A stretch of DNA of 64,000 nt from Streptomyces albus subsp. albus (GCF_000719865.1 NZ_JOID01000008.1:1-64000), one strand, 5' to 3'; shown: positions 24,648 to 33,948, counted from the first letter of the stretch. Notes: generated by a model from the sequence alone, not told the origin. Translations and numbers: made by a program.

Positions 24648-24665
24648 CTTGGACGAGTGTCCAAG
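24648..24665. promoter_or_regulatory. TetR-type palindromic operator over the start codon
   Basis: CTTGGAC-GAGT-GTCCAAG is a perfect 7-bp inverted repeat that includes the GTG start (24657). TAGCTT at 24645-24650 can serve as -10, which gives a leaderless transcript. Binding here would block transcription and initiation of the regulator itself, as expected for TetR autoregulation. Confidence 0.65.
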
Positions 24666-25277
24666 GCGAATGACCAAACAACAGGGCCCACCGCACGTCC
24701 GACCGCCGCCGCGCGGGGCCGGGAGGTGCGGCGGAAGCTGCTGGCCACGGCCGCCGTGCTGATCAGCGAGGCGGGCTGGAACGCGGTCACCACCCGGACG
24801 CTGGCCGAGCGGGCCGGTGTGCGGTCCGGGCTGGTGCACTACCACTTCGAGTCCCTGCCGGCCCTGCTCCGGCAGGCCGCGCTGGACGCGATGCGTCCCG
24901 CCCTCGACGAGGCCGTCTCCGTGTTCACCGCCGCGCCCACTCCGGCCGACGGTGCCGAGGCGCTGCTGGCGGCCCTGGACCGGTACACCGGACGGGACCC
25001 CGAGTCACTGCTGTTCACGGAGGCGTATCTGGCGGCCACCCGTGACGAGATGCTGCGCGCGCGACTGGCCGAGATGACCGGACGCTTCCGGGCCCGGCTC
25101 GCCGCCGGCGCGGAGCGCGCGGGGCACCGGGACCCGGAGGCCGCGGCGACCGCGCTCATGGCCGTCCTCGACGGCTTCCTGCTCCACAAGGCCCTGGACC
25201 CCGGCCTCTCGGCCGCGCGGATCACCCCCCTGGTCCGCGGGCTCATGACCGACCCCTCGAAGGGAGAACCACCGTGA
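24657..25277 (+). CDS. TetR-family regulator, 206 aa
   Basis: The N-terminal HTH reads LLATAAVLISEAGWNAVTTR, then TLAERAGVRSGLVHYHFESL. A helical ligand domain follows (LLFTEAYLAATRDEMLRARL). It is coupled to a flavin monooxygenase gene by a GTGA overlap (25274-25277), so it most likely senses a substrate of that enzyme. The GTG start lies inside its own operator. Confidence 0.9.
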   Translation: MSKANDQTTGPTARPTAAARGREVRRKLLATAAVLISEAGWNAVTTRTLAERAGVRSGLVHYHFESLPALLRQAALDAMRPALDEAVSVFTAAPTPADGAEALLAALDRYTGRDPESLLFTEAYLAATRDEMLRARLAEMTGRFRARLAAGAERAGHRDPEAAATALMAVLDGFLLHKALDPGLSAARITPLVRGLMTDPSKGEPP

Positions 25278-26467
25278 AGGCGCTCATCTGCGGAGCCGGC
25301 ATCGCCGGGCTGACACTCGCCGCGCGACTCCTCGACCACGGCTGGGACGTCCACCTGGTGGACAAGGCCCCCGGCCCGCGCGGGCAGGGCTACATGATCG
25401 ACTTCTTCGGCCCCGGGTTCGAGGCCCTGACCGCGATGGGCCTGGAGCCCCGGCTGAGGCAACTCGGCCATCCCGCCTCCGAGTTCCGCTACGTGGACGG
25501 GGCGGGCCGCCGCGTCACCGGTGTGGACTACGCCCGGTTCCGCAAGGCGGCGGGCGGCGGTCTCGTCAGCATCATGCGCCCCGACCTGGAGCTGCTCCTG
25601 CGGGAAGCCGTCGCAGGCCGGGCGGTGCTCCAGTACGGCACCACCGTCGAACGCGTGGCGGACGACGGCGCGTCCGTGACGCTGTCGGACGGCACCCGGA
25701 CCACCGCGGACCTCGTCGTGGGGGCCGACGGCATCCATTCCCGGATCCGCTCCCTGGTCTTCGGGCCCGAGCGCGACCACTTCCGCTATCTGGGCATGCA
25801 CACCGCGGCCTTCGTCTTCGAGGACGAGGAGGTGTTCCAGCGGGTGCGCGGCCGGTTCGCGCTCACCGACACCCTCCACCGGCAGATGGGGTTCTACGGA
25901 CTGCCCGGGGGCCGCGTCGCCGTCTTCACCGTGCACCGCACCGGGGACCCGGCGCTCCCCCGGGACCCGCGCGAGGCGCTCCGCCGGCAGTTCGGCGGCC
26001 TGGGCCCGCTGGTCCGGCGCGCCCTCGACCGGTGTCCTCCCGGTGAGGAGGTGTACTACGACCAGGTCGCCCAGATCCACGCGCCCCGGTGGCGGAGCGG
26101 CAGAGTGGTGCTGCTCGGCGACGCGGCCCACGCGGTGTCCCTGATCGCGGGTCAGGGGGCGTCCCTGGGTGTCGCGGGGGCGTATGTGCTGGCCGAGCGG
26201 CTGCGCGCGGCCGGGCCCGCCGCGTCCGCCGGGTCCGTCGCCGCGGCGCTCGCCGAGTACGAGCGGCGCTGGCGCCCCGTGGCGGACGCGGTCCGGGCGG
26301 CGGCGCGGGGCCGGGTCGGCGCGTGGTTCCTGCCCACCTCGCCGGCCCGGCTCCTGCTGCGGCGCTGGGGCCTGCGCGCGATGAACGTGCCGGGCCCGGA
26401 CCGGCTTCTGGCGGGCGCGCTGTTCCCCGCCGCCCGTTCCACCGCGGTGGCGCGGGCGGGCGAGTGA
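25274..26467 (+). CDS. Class A FAD-dependent monooxygenase, 397 aa
   Basis: The Rossmann motif GAGIAGLTLAARLL is at the N-terminus, the DG motif GADGIHSRIRSL near residue 155, and the GD motif LLGDAAHAVSLIAGQGASLG near residue 280. This is the layout of para-hydroxybenzoate-hydroxylase-type enzymes, including antibiotic-modifying members such as TetX and Rox. They use NAD(P)H and O2 to hydroxylate aromatic or polyketide substrates. The TetR partner suggests xenobiotic or antibiotic inactivation, but the substrate is unknown. Confidence 0.88.
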   Translation: MKALICGAGIAGLTLAARLLDHGWDVHLVDKAPGPRGQGYMIDFFGPGFEALTAMGLEPRLRQLGHPASEFRYVDGAGRRVTGVDYARFRKAAGGGLVSIMRPDLELLLREAVAGRAVLQYGTTVERVADDGASVTLSDGTRTTADLVVGADGIHSRIRSLVFGPERDHFRYLGMHTAAFVFEDEEVFQRVRGRFALTDTLHRQMGFYGLPGGRVAVFTVHRTGDPALPRDPREALRRQFGGLGPLVRRALDRCPPGEEVYYDQVAQIHAPRWRSGRVVLLGDAAHAVSLIAGQGASLGVAGAYVLAERLRAAGPAASAGSVAAALAEYERRWRPVADAVRAAARGRVGAWFLPTSPARLLLRRWGLRAMNVPGPDRLLAGALFPAARSTAVARAGE

Positions 26468-26491
26468 CCGGCCGGGCGAGTGAACCGGCCG

Positions 26492-26532
26492 GGCCGGGGC
26501 GGAAGGGGCACGGGCGGCCCTCCGCCCCGGCC
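26492..26532. terminator. Bidirectional hairpin between convergent genes
   Basis: GGCCGGGGCGGA pairs with TCCGCCCCGGCC around a 17-base loop, between the monooxygenase and cellulase stops. Confidence 0.65.
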
Positions 26533-26546
26533 GGCGCGGGCGGAGG

Positions 26547-28310
26547 TCAGGCCGTGGTGCCGGTGACCGTCGTTCCGGAGCGGGTGACGTAGTAGGTGAC
26601 CGTCGCGCCGCTCCAGTAGTGGAAGGTGAGGGTCACCCGGGCCCCGTCCGCGACCTCGGCGAAGAACTCGGAGGTGAGGACGGTTTCGCCGGCGCCGTAG
26701 TCCGGTGCGAACGCGCGGTCGAACTCCTTGTACGACGTCCAGTTGTGCGGACCGGCGTTGCTGCCGTCGGCGTACCGGGCCTCCATGGTGGCGAGTTGGT
26801 CACCGCGGAAGTCGGTCGGGACGGCGAAGGAGTCCGTCGTCCCGGTGGCGTTCCGCAGGACCGGGGTGTCATGGGTGATCAGGTCGATCCGCCACGGGAC
26901 CCCCTGCGAGAACCGCGCCGAGAGCTCCGCGTTGGTGCCGTAGTCCCGCCCACCGCTCAGCCGGGCGAGTGCCGTGGCCTTGAGCGTGAGCCGGTCGCCC
27001 TCGACGGTGTAGTCCGTGCCGCGCGCCAGTTCGGTGGTGCCGTGGTACAGCCCGGTGAACGCGGTGCCGTTGGGGTTCAGCGTGAGCGTCTTGTCGGTGA
27101 CGGCCGCCGACCGGGCGCTGAACACCTGGTCGGACGAGGCCGTGCCCGAACGGGTCGTCCAGCTCGACCGGATCTGCCCGTACAGCTCCGGGTCGTTCCA
27201 CTGGAAGCCGGTGCGCTGGAAGTGCTGGCCGTTGTCCCACAGCATGGTGGTGATGTTCTTCTCGCGGGCCCGGTGGCCGAGGTACTCGAAGAACTTCAGC
27301 TTCTCGCCCTGCTGGATGGTGCCGGTGTGCCGGTCGAACCCGAGCAGCCCGTACTCGCCGAGGATCACGGGGATGCCGCGGGCCACGAAGGTGCTGTGCA
27401 CGCGGTCGAAGGCGTCGGTCAGGTCCTGTTGTGCCGTGGCGTCGAAGCGGGTGCCGCCCGCGACGTTGACGCTGAACGGCCAGTACCCGTAGTAGTGCAC
27501 CGTCGCGGCCAGGCCCGGGTCGTCCAGGGCGTCGATGGTGGCGGCCAGTTCGTCCAGCCGGGCCTGGTCGGCCGAGGTGTGCAGGGTGGGCAGGACGAGC
27601 AGCCGGGTCTCGTTGCCGCCGCCGGAGCCGCGCACGATGCGGTGGAACGAGGTGTTGAGCTCGTCCAGCAGCTCCGCGTTCTCCGCGTCGCCGCCCGAAC
27701 CCCCGCTGAACTGCGGTTCATTGACGCTCTCGAAGACCAGCCTGCGCGAGGAGTCCCGGAACGTGTCCGCGAGCTGCGTCCAGAGGGCGTTGTAGCGGGC
27801 GAGGACGCCGGCGCGGTCGGCCGGCATGTCCGCGATCCACTGCCAGGAGTCGTGGTGGATGTTGATCATGACGTGGAAGCCCTCGTCGAGCGCCCAGCCG
27901 GCCACCTCCTCGACGCGGTCCAGATAGTCCGCGTCGAGGGTGTACCCGGGGGCCGGGCCCTGGTGCCCGCTCCAGGTCACCGGGATGCGGATGCTGTTGA
28001 ACCCCTGGTCCCGGACGTTGCCGAGCAGTTCCCGGGTGACGCGCGGGTTGCCCCAGGAGGTCTCGTCGCTGCCGGTGGCGTCGAGCGAGTTGCCGAGGTT
28101 CCACCCCGGCTGCATCGCGGCGGCCTGCGCCATCGCATCGGCCGGGGCCCGGACTCCGGGTGCCGCGGCGGGTGCTCCGGGGGTCGCCGCCGAGGCGCCG
28201 GTGCCGCCCGCGGCCAGCATGCTCAGCCCTGCCAGCAGGGCGACCGCCCATCTCGCCGGTCCGCGGACCCACCCGCGGACCGCTTCCGTGGTGTTGCGTA
28301 AGACGTTCAT
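26547..28310 (-). CDS. Secreted GH5 cellulase with X2 and C-terminal binding module, 587 aa
   Basis: A signal peptide (ARWAVALLAGLSMLAAGG) leads into a GH5 catalytic domain, beginning PGWNLGNSLDATGSDETSWG, with HVMINIHHDSW, the acid/base glutamate in ESVNEPQFSG and the nucleophile in VILGEYGLLG. An X2-type immunoglobulin-like module follows (TLTLNPNGTAFTGLYHG). A last beta module ends VTLTFHYWSGATVTYYV. It hydrolyses beta-1,4-glucans outside the cell. The ATG at 28308-28310 has GAGGAG upstream. I found no CebR box (TGGGAGCGCTCCCA) nearby. Confidence 0.9.
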   Translation of the reverse strand: MNVLRNTTEAVRGWVRGPARWAVALLAGLSMLAAGGTGASAATPGAPAAAPGVRAPADAMAQAAAMQPGWNLGNSLDATGSDETSWGNPRVTRELLGNVRDQGFNSIRIPVTWSGHQGPAPGYTLDADYLDRVEEVAGWALDEGFHVMINIHHDSWQWIADMPADRAGVLARYNALWTQLADTFRDSSRRLVFESVNEPQFSGGSGGDAENAELLDELNTSFHRIVRGSGGGNETRLLVLPTLHTSADQARLDELAATIDALDDPGLAATVHYYGYWPFSVNVAGGTRFDATAQQDLTDAFDRVHSTFVARGIPVILGEYGLLGFDRHTGTIQQGEKLKFFEYLGHRAREKNITTMLWDNGQHFQRTGFQWNDPELYGQIRSSWTTRSGTASSDQVFSARSAAVTDKTLTLNPNGTAFTGLYHGTTELARGTDYTVEGDRLTLKATALARLSGGRDYGTNAELSARFSQGVPWRIDLITHDTPVLRNATGTTDSFAVPTDFRGDQLATMEARYADGSNAGPHNWTSYKEFDRAFAPDYGAGETVLTSEFFAEVADGARVTLTFHYWSGATVTYYVTRSGTTVTGTTA

Positions 28311-28568
28311 CGTGCTCCTCGTCGGCGCGTGCGCCGCAGTGGGGGAAAGGAACGGAACGTGCCGGGGCCGGCCGGGGCGGGGCGGCCGACCGCCGCTTCG
28401 CCGCGATGCTGGCAGCGCCACCCCGGGGGCGCAAGAGCCCCCCGGGGCGCGGTCCCGTGGAGGGTGCCCGGGGGTGCCGTCACCCCGCCGGGGTGGTCCC
28501 ACGTACACCCCTGAACCGGGGGGTCCGGCGGTTGGTGGCGCCCGGGGTGGGGACCGGAGGCTTGGGGC

Positions 28569-30038
28569 ATGACTTCACGACGCATCCGCAGGGCGGGACT
28601 CGTCCCGGCCGCCCTGCTCCTCTCGCTCGGAACGCTCGTCTCCGCGGCTCCCGCGCACGGGGCGGCGGCCTCGCCGCGGACCGCCTCCGCGCAGCACTCC
28701 GTATCAGCGCAGCAGTCCGCCTCCGCGCGGCAGGGCACCTTCGCCCCGGCCTCCGCCTCCCGTCACGGGGAGGAGCGGCGTGTGCTCCGCGCCCTGGAGC
28801 GCGCCGCCCACCCGCTGCGCTCCACCGGCCCGTACGGAGACACGCGGGACCTCCGCGCGCTGAGCCGCGCGGTGGGCGACGCCCGGGTGGTGGGGCTCGG
28901 CGAGGCCACCCACGGCTCGCGCGAGTTCCTCACCATGAAGCACCGGGTCTTCCGCCACCTGGTGGCGGAGAAGGGGTTCCGCACCTTCTCCCTGGAGGCT
29001 CCCTGGAGCACCGGGACGCGGCTCAACGACTACGTCCTGCACGGCAAGGGCGACCCCCGGCGGATCATGGACGAGGAGTTCCGGGGCGTCTACAAGCTCA
29101 TGGACAAGGCCGAGTACCTGGAGCTCTTCGCGTGGATGCGGGCCCACAACCGCAGCCACCCGCACGACCCGGTGCGGTTCATGGGCAACGACGTGGGCCA
29201 CGCCGGCCCGGAAGCCTACGACCGCGTCACCCGCTACGTGGCCGAGGCCCATCCGCGGCTGCTGCCGCGCGTCACCGAGCTGTACCGCGGCCTGCGCACG
29301 GCGACCTCACCGGGCACCGATATGGACGAGTACCCCGCCCTCCCCCTCGCCGAGCGCCGGGAGCGCGCCGAACGCACCGGCCGCGTCCTCGCGCTGCTGG
29401 AAGGGCTGCCCGCCGGCTCCGGCGACGCCGCCGACCGCCGGGCCCGGGCCCTGGCCGTCCAGCACGCCCGGGTCATCGACCAGATGACCCGGCTCTACGC
29501 CTTCGACCTGGCGGACAGCGAGCAGATCGCGGCCGCCATGCGGTACCGCGACCGGGTCATGGCCGGCAACGTGGCGTGGTGGCAGCGGCACACCGGCGAC
29601 AAGATCCTGCTGTCCGCGCACAACACCCACGTCGCCTACGACAGCTTCGACCCGGCCTACCCCAAGACCCAGGGCGCCTTCCTCCGGGACCGGTTCGGCC
29701 CGCACTACGTGAGCATCGGCTTCACGTTCGACCGCGGATCCTTCCGGGGCTTCGACTCCGAGGCGGGGCCGACCGCTCCGGAGGAGACCTTCGCCGTCGG
29801 CGCCGCACGGCCGGGTGGCAACGAGTACCTGCTGGACCGGGTCCGCCACCGCGACTACCTCGTGGACCTGCGCACCGCCCCCGCCCCCGCCCGCGCCTGG
29901 CTGGCGGAGCCGCGCCCCACCCGCAACATCGGCGCCGGCTGGCCCGTGCCGGAGCAGGACATCGCCCTGGGCGGGGCCCACGACGTCCTCGTCCATCTGC
30001 ACCGGGTCACGGCGGCCACGCCCCTGCCCGCCACCTGA
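28569..30038 (+). CDS. Secreted erythromycin-esterase-like protein, 489 aa
   Basis: An N-terminal signal peptide (LVPAALLLSLGTLVSAAPAH) and a Ser/Ala linker precede an EreA/EreB-fold domain. The conserved motifs are present: GLGEATHGSREFL (catalytic histidine), FSLEAPWSTG (glutamate) and LSAHNTHVAYDSF (second histidine). Ere enzymes open macrolide lactones with a histidine-activated water. Most actinobacterial homologues are of unknown substrate, and secretion is unusual for a resistance enzyme. It starts about 260 bp from the divergent cellulase and converges with the PhoX-like gene. Confidence 0.85.
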   Translation: MTSRRIRRAGLVPAALLLSLGTLVSAAPAHGAAASPRTASAQHSVSAQQSASARQGTFAPASASRHGEERRVLRALERAAHPLRSTGPYGDTRDLRALSRAVGDARVVGLGEATHGSREFLTMKHRVFRHLVAEKGFRTFSLEAPWSTGTRLNDYVLHGKGDPRRIMDEEFRGVYKLMDKAEYLELFAWMRAHNRSHPHDPVRFMGNDVGHAGPEAYDRVTRYVAEAHPRLLPRVTELYRGLRTATSPGTDMDEYPALPLAERRERAERTGRVLALLEGLPAGSGDAADRRARALAVQHARVIDQMTRLYAFDLADSEQIAAAMRYRDRVMAGNVAWWQRHTGDKILLSAHNTHVAYDSFDPAYPKTQGAFLRDRFGPHYVSIGFTFDRGSFRGFDSEAGPTAPEETFAVGAARPGGNEYLLDRVRHRDYLVDLRTAPAPARAWLAEPRPTRNIGAGWPVPEQDIALGGAHDVLVHLHRVTAATPLPAT

Positions 30039-30052
30039 TCCGCCCGGACGCG

Positions 30053-30085
30053 GAGGGTCCCCGCCGGACGCCCGGCGGGGACCCT
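30053..30085. terminator. Strong bidirectional terminator
   Basis: GAGGGTCCCCGCCGG pairs with CCGGCGGGGACCCTC over a short loop, between the converging esterase-like and PhoX-like genes. Confidence 0.8.
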
Positions 30086-30108
30086 CGCTCCGTTGTGCGG
30101 CGGGGCCG

Positions 30109-31380
30109 TCAGCGGCGGCGGGTGATCTTCCACGTGCCGTCAGCGAGCGGCTTGTCGGGGTGCTGGACGCTGAAGAAGAGCGTCTTCGGGTCCTTGCCGA
30201 AGTAGATGCCGCTGATCTCCGCGCCCGGGTCCTTCAGGGAGGCGAAGAGCTCGGTGGTGTCGGCGGCGCCGTCCCGGTCGCGGTCCCGGCCGGCGACCCA
30301 GATGTCGCTGGCGTAGTTGTCCTCGACGATCCACAGCCGGCCGTCGGGGCCCTCGGCCAGGTTGTCCGGGCTCTTGAAGCCGGTGACGCCGGCGGCACGG
30401 TCCTCGACGGGAGCGTTGACGCCCGCCTGGACGAACGCGGAGAGCACGTTCTTGCGCAGGTTGACCGCGATGACGCGGTTCTCGCTGGTGTTGGCGACGT
30501 ACAGGGTGTCGCCGATGATCTCGACGTCCTCGGGGCGGCCGAACTCGGTGGCGTTCACCGCGTTGGAGGCCGCGTCGGCGTCGGCGACGACCTGCTCCCG
30601 GTCGAGCGGCACCCAGGTGAAGGCGCCGGTCTTCTCGGCGTACGTCTCCGGGTTCCACTTCTGCGCGGCGTCGGAGAGGCCGTTGATCTTGAGCGCGTGG
30701 AGGCGGCCCTCGGAGAGGTCGCCGCGGCGGGTGGGCACGAACTTGTAGACCGAGCCGCCGTTGAGCTCGTCGATGACGAAGACGGTGCCGTCGGGGAGGA
30801 CGTCGATGCCCTCGTGGCGCAGGATGCCGAGCTCGCGGCGCTCCTCCACCCGGGTCACCTCCGTGCGGTCCTTCCGGTCCAGGAACAGCTCGAAGACCCG
30901 GCCGCCGCTGGTCTCCTCGGTGACCAGCAGGCTGCCCCAGGGGGTCCAGCGGATGCCGTCGAGCCGGCGCCAGTCCGCGCGCTGCGCGATGACCTTCGCC
31001 TCACCGGTCTTCAGGTCGACGACGGAGACGGCGCCGTTCGAGGAGACCTCGTGGGTGCGGTAGAGGTAGCGGCCCGCCCGGTGACCGGTCTCGTTGACCG
31101 TGTTCATGTCGGTGAGGTCGTCGGTGCCTCCCCCGTAGATGTCGAGGACGGTCTCGTCGGCGACGAGCTCCTGGCGGAAGCCCCCGGGGGCGGACAGCGG
31201 CTCGGACCAGTCGGCCGACATCCGGTCGTAGGCGGAGCTCTCCAGCGGCCGGAACGCCATCGGCCCGCCGTGGGAGCGGTCGTCGGCGGAGGCGGGAGCG
31301 GCGGAGAGCAGACCGAGGGGGAGGCCCATGCCGAGGGCGAGGGCCGCGGTGATGGCGCGGGTACGGCGGGTGCGGCGCAT
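30109..31380 (-). CDS. PhoX/DUF839-family phosphatase-like protein, 423 aa
   Basis: A twin-arginine-like, Arg-rich N-terminus (MRRTRRTRAITAALALGMGL) precedes an exported beta-propeller. Diagnostic segments are YLYRTHEVSSNGAVSVVDLK, RLDGIRWTPWGSLLVTEET, RHEGIDVLPDGTVFVIDEL and EGPDGRLWIVEDNYASDIW. This matches the PhoX (DUF839) alkaline phosphatase family, whose enzymes use calcium and iron in the propeller centre to hydrolyse phosphoesters outside the cell. A possible PHO box upstream fits phosphate control. Confidence 0.85.
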   Translation of the reverse strand: MRRTRRTRAITAALALGMGLPLGLLSAAPASADDRSHGGPMAFRPLESSAYDRMSADWSEPLSAPGGFRQELVADETVLDIYGGGTDDLTDMNTVNETGHRAGRYLYRTHEVSSNGAVSVVDLKTGEAKVIAQRADWRRLDGIRWTPWGSLLVTEETSGGRVFELFLDRKDRTEVTRVEERRELGILRHEGIDVLPDGTVFVIDELNGGSVYKFVPTRRGDLSEGRLHALKINGLSDAAQKWNPETYAEKTGAFTWVPLDREQVVADADAASNAVNATEFGRPEDVEIIGDTLYVANTSENRVIAVNLRKNVLSAFVQAGVNAPVEDRAAGVTGFKSPDNLAEGPDGRLWIVEDNYASDIWVAGRDRDRDGAADTTELFASLKDPGAEISGIYFGKDPKTLFFSVQHPDKPLADGTWKITRRR

Positions 31381-31442
31381 GGTGTGCGTCCTTCTGTGGG
31401 TGACCCTGATGTGCGGGGTGGCTGCGCCGGACGCTAAGAGGG

Positions 31443-31497
31443 CTTCGTGAACACCAGGCCCTGCGCCGGTTACCTCCGGGGGTATCGGACGGTGAAC
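31443..31497 (-). promoter_or_regulatory. Candidate PHO box upstream of the PhoX-like gene
   Basis: On the minus strand GTTCACC occurs at 31497-31491 and GTTCACG starts at 31452. Streptomyces PhoP binds 11-base direct repeats with a GTTCACC core; the two good cores here are 45 bases apart, close to four periods. The repeats between them are poor. Confidence 0.35.
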
Positions 31498-31621
31498 GTT
31501 GCCCTGTCCGGAAACGACCGGCCGGAACCGCCTGCCCCGCCCCGCCCGGGGCGGTCCCGGGGACTTCCGGCCCGGGGCCGTCCGGAGACGCGCTCCGCCC
31601 CGTCGGCGGTTCCGCCGCCGG

Positions 31622-32578
31622 TCAGTCCACCGGGGCGAGGACCACCCAGACCGGGCCGCGGGCGAAGGGGAGGCGGCGGCCGTCGGTGTCGGTGAAGGCG
31701 GTGCCCGTGGTCGCCGACGGGCGGCTCCACTCGGCCTCGTACTCGCGGCCGTCGCGCAGGACCAGGGCGCGGCCGGAGCCCACGGTCTCCGTGTAGGGGG
31801 TGTTGTTGCCGGAGCGGTCGCCGTAGTCGGAGGGGCGGACCGTCACGTACTGGACGACGACCGTGGCCGCGCTCAGCCGGTCGCTGCCGTTCGTGCGGGC
31901 CGGCGAGCCGTCCATGGAGACCAGCCAGCGCTTGTCGGACGCGGACCAGGTGAAGGCGAAACGGGCGGCCGGGAAACGGACGGTGCGCTCCGCGGCCTTC
32001 CGGCCGCCGGCCGGCGCGGGGCCGAAGCGGAAGCCGATGTCGCGGGGCGCCGAGGCGCCGGACGCGGCGCGCAGGGCGCGGTCGGGCCGGAGATAGAGGT
32101 TGTGGGGCGCGGGGCGGCCCGGGTCGCGGACGTACCCGTCGGTGAGCTCGCCGGGCGGCAGGGCGATCAGCGGGGCGGCCTCCACCACCGGGCGCAGCTT
32201 GCTCTGCACGCCGGAGTAGGCGAGCGCCGGGGTTCCGAACTGGCGCAGCAGTTCGAGATCCGACTCGCGGGCGCTGCGCACCGGGCCGAGGGATTCGGGC
32301 ATCTCGGAGGCGAGGACCGCCAGTATCCGGGTGAGGCCGGCCTCGACCTGCTCGACGTAGACGATGTCGGCCTTGTCCAGGCCCGTGTGCGGCCGGGCGG
32401 CCCGCACGTTGTCGATCTTGACGGCGAGGACCTTCTCGCCCGCGCCCTGCTCGCCGGTGAAGGGCGAGCGTCCGTCGCCGTCCCCGTCCCCGCCGCCGTC
32501 TCCGGTCTGGCAGGCCGCCGCCAGCAGCGACAGTGCCGCTGTCAGCAGTACGGTCCGTCGCGATGCCGTCCGCTCCAT
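31622..32578 (-). CDS. DUF3048 lipoprotein (YerB-like), 318 aa
   Basis: The lipobox LLAAAC follows a short signal segment (VLLTAALSLLAAAC), so the protein is lipid-anchored. The domain has VLAVKIDNVRAARPHTGLDK, ADIVYVEQVEAGLTRILAV and GPVRSARESDLELLRQF, the core of DUF3048. This family is common in Gram-positives and thought to act at the cell wall; its activity is unknown. The ATG at 32576-32578 was chosen because it starts the signal segment; upstream sequence in the same frame is not a leader. Confidence 0.85.
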   Translation of the reverse strand: MERTASRRTVLLTAALSLLAAACQTGDGGGDGDGDGRSPFTGEQGAGEKVLAVKIDNVRAARPHTGLDKADIVYVEQVEAGLTRILAVLASEMPESLGPVRSARESDLELLRQFGTPALAYSGVQSKLRPVVEAAPLIALPPGELTDGYVRDPGRPAPHNLYLRPDRALRAASGASAPRDIGFRFGPAPAGGRKAAERTVRFPAARFAFTWSASDKRWLVSMDGSPARTNGSDRLSAATVVVQYVTVRPSDYGDRSGNNTPYTETVGSGRALVLRDGREYEAEWSRPSATTGTAFTDTDGRRLPFARGPVWVVLAPVD

Positions 32579-32956
32579 GGCTGCCGCCTCCTCGTCCGCG
32601 TTCCCCGCCTGCCCGCTCGCCCGCGTAGTCGCCCGCGTACTCGACGAGTGTGCCTGCCGCGCCGGTGAACGGCATCGGCCCATCGGGGTGAAGAAAGGGC
32701 CCGGACCGCCCTTTTCGGGTCGGCCGGGCCGTGGTGCGCGCGGTGCAGGGCCGGGCCGGTCCGGTGCGTGGTCACCGCGCGGGGGCACCCCCGGTGGGGG
32801 CGGCCCGGTGGGACCGTATGAGAATCCACTCCCCGGGCCGTACATACTTCGGCCGGTCTCGTGAGTCATGAGTCATGGAAAGAGCGGAACAGCGCTCGCC
32901 CGGCTGTCCGCCGCTGACAAGTTCCCGCCGTCTCAGGCCGATTCGGAGCGTATGAA
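32579..32956. other. Intergenic region between divergent lipoprotein and carboxypeptidase genes
   Basis: No gene is seen. ATGAGTCATGAGTCATGG near 32867 is a short direct repeat. It probably holds two divergent promoters. Confidence 0.5.
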
Positions 32957-33940
32957 GTGAGAACCCTCGAGAAGGGCCCGCGCTCGCGCGGAGCTGGTGC
33001 GCCCTCGCTCGCGCGCAGACGCCGGGCCGCCGCCGTCGTCGTCACCGCCGGCGCCGTCCTGGCCGTACCGGCCGTGGCCACGCCCGCGCAGGCCGCCCCG
33101 TCGGGGCCCGCCGCGCCGTCCGTCGGCGCCAAGGGCGCGTATCTGGTGAACCAGGCGGACGGCTCCAGGATTTACAGCAAGTCCGCCGACACCAAGCGGC
33201 AGATGGCCAGCACCACGAAGATCATGACGGTTCGTGTGGTGCTCAGCCAGACCAATCTGGACCTCGACCGCAAGGTCACCGTCCAGCAGGCCTACCGCGA
33301 CTACGTCGCGCGCGAGGGCGCCAGCACGGCCGATCTCAGGAAGGGCGACAAGGTCACCGTCCGGCAGCTGCTCTACGCGACGATGCTGCCCTCCGGCTGC
33401 GACGCCGCGTACGCCCTCGCGGACACCTTCGGCAGCGGCACCACCCGGTCCGCGCGGGTGAAGTCGTTCATCGGGAAGATGAACAAGAAGGCCGAGACCC
33501 TCGGCATGACCAACACCAAGTTCGACTCGTTCGACGGCATATCGACGACCGGGAACAACTACACCACCCCGCGCGACCTGGCGAAGCTCGCCCGCAGCGC
33601 GATGAAGTACTCGACCTTCCGCACCGTCGTGAAGACGCAGAAGACCGTGCGCTACGCCAAGACGAGCACCGGCGGCACCCGCACCTACACCTGGTACAAC
33701 ACCAACAAGCTGCTCGGCTCCTACTCCGGCGCCGTCGGCATCAAGACCGGCACGGGCACCGCCGCGGGACCGTGTCTCGTCTTCGCCGCGACCCGCGGGG
33801 GCAAGACCCTGGTCGGCGTCATCCTGAACGACAGCAACCGCTACACCGACGCCGCGAAGCTGCTGGACTACGGGTTCGGCAGCAGCACCGCGTCACGGAT
33901 GAAGCTGCGTCAGCTGCCCTCGGGCGCCCAGCAGGACTGA
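32957..33940 (+). CDS. D-alanyl-D-alanine carboxypeptidase (S11), 327 aa
   Basis: A signal peptide (AAAVVVTAGAVLAVPAVA, cleavage after AQA) precedes a penicillin-binding-protein fold. The catalytic SxxK is in MASTTKIMTV. The second motif reads PSGCDAAYALAD, so the usual SxN is S-G-C. The KTG triad is in GIKTGTGTAAG. The enzyme trims the terminal D-Ala of peptidoglycan stem peptides. The GTG start precedes the Arg-rich leader. Confidence 0.88.
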   Translation: MRTLEKGPRSRGAGAPSLARRRRAAAVVVTAGAVLAVPAVATPAQAAPSGPAAPSVGAKGAYLVNQADGSRIYSKSADTKRQMASTTKIMTVRVVLSQTNLDLDRKVTVQQAYRDYVAREGASTADLRKGDKVTVRQLLYATMLPSGCDAAYALADTFGSGTTRSARVKSFIGKMNKKAETLGMTNTKFDSFDGISTTGNNYTTPRDLAKLARSAMKYSTFRTVVKTQKTVRYAKTSTGGTRTYTWYNTNKLLGSYSGAVGIKTGTGTAAGPCLVFAATRGGKTLVGVILNDSNRYTDAAKLLDYGFGSSTASRMKLRQLPSGAQQD

Positions 33941-33948
33941 CCGGGGCC

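Noticed and set aside
28311..28568. CebR-type cellulose operator before the cellulase
   Set aside because: I looked for TGGGAGCGCTCCCA and close variants and found none.
31470..31485. TTACCTCCGGGGGTAT as a further CsoR/CstR-like operator
   Set aside because: The left arm is poor and the gene is a phosphatase; a PHO-box reading fits the gene better.
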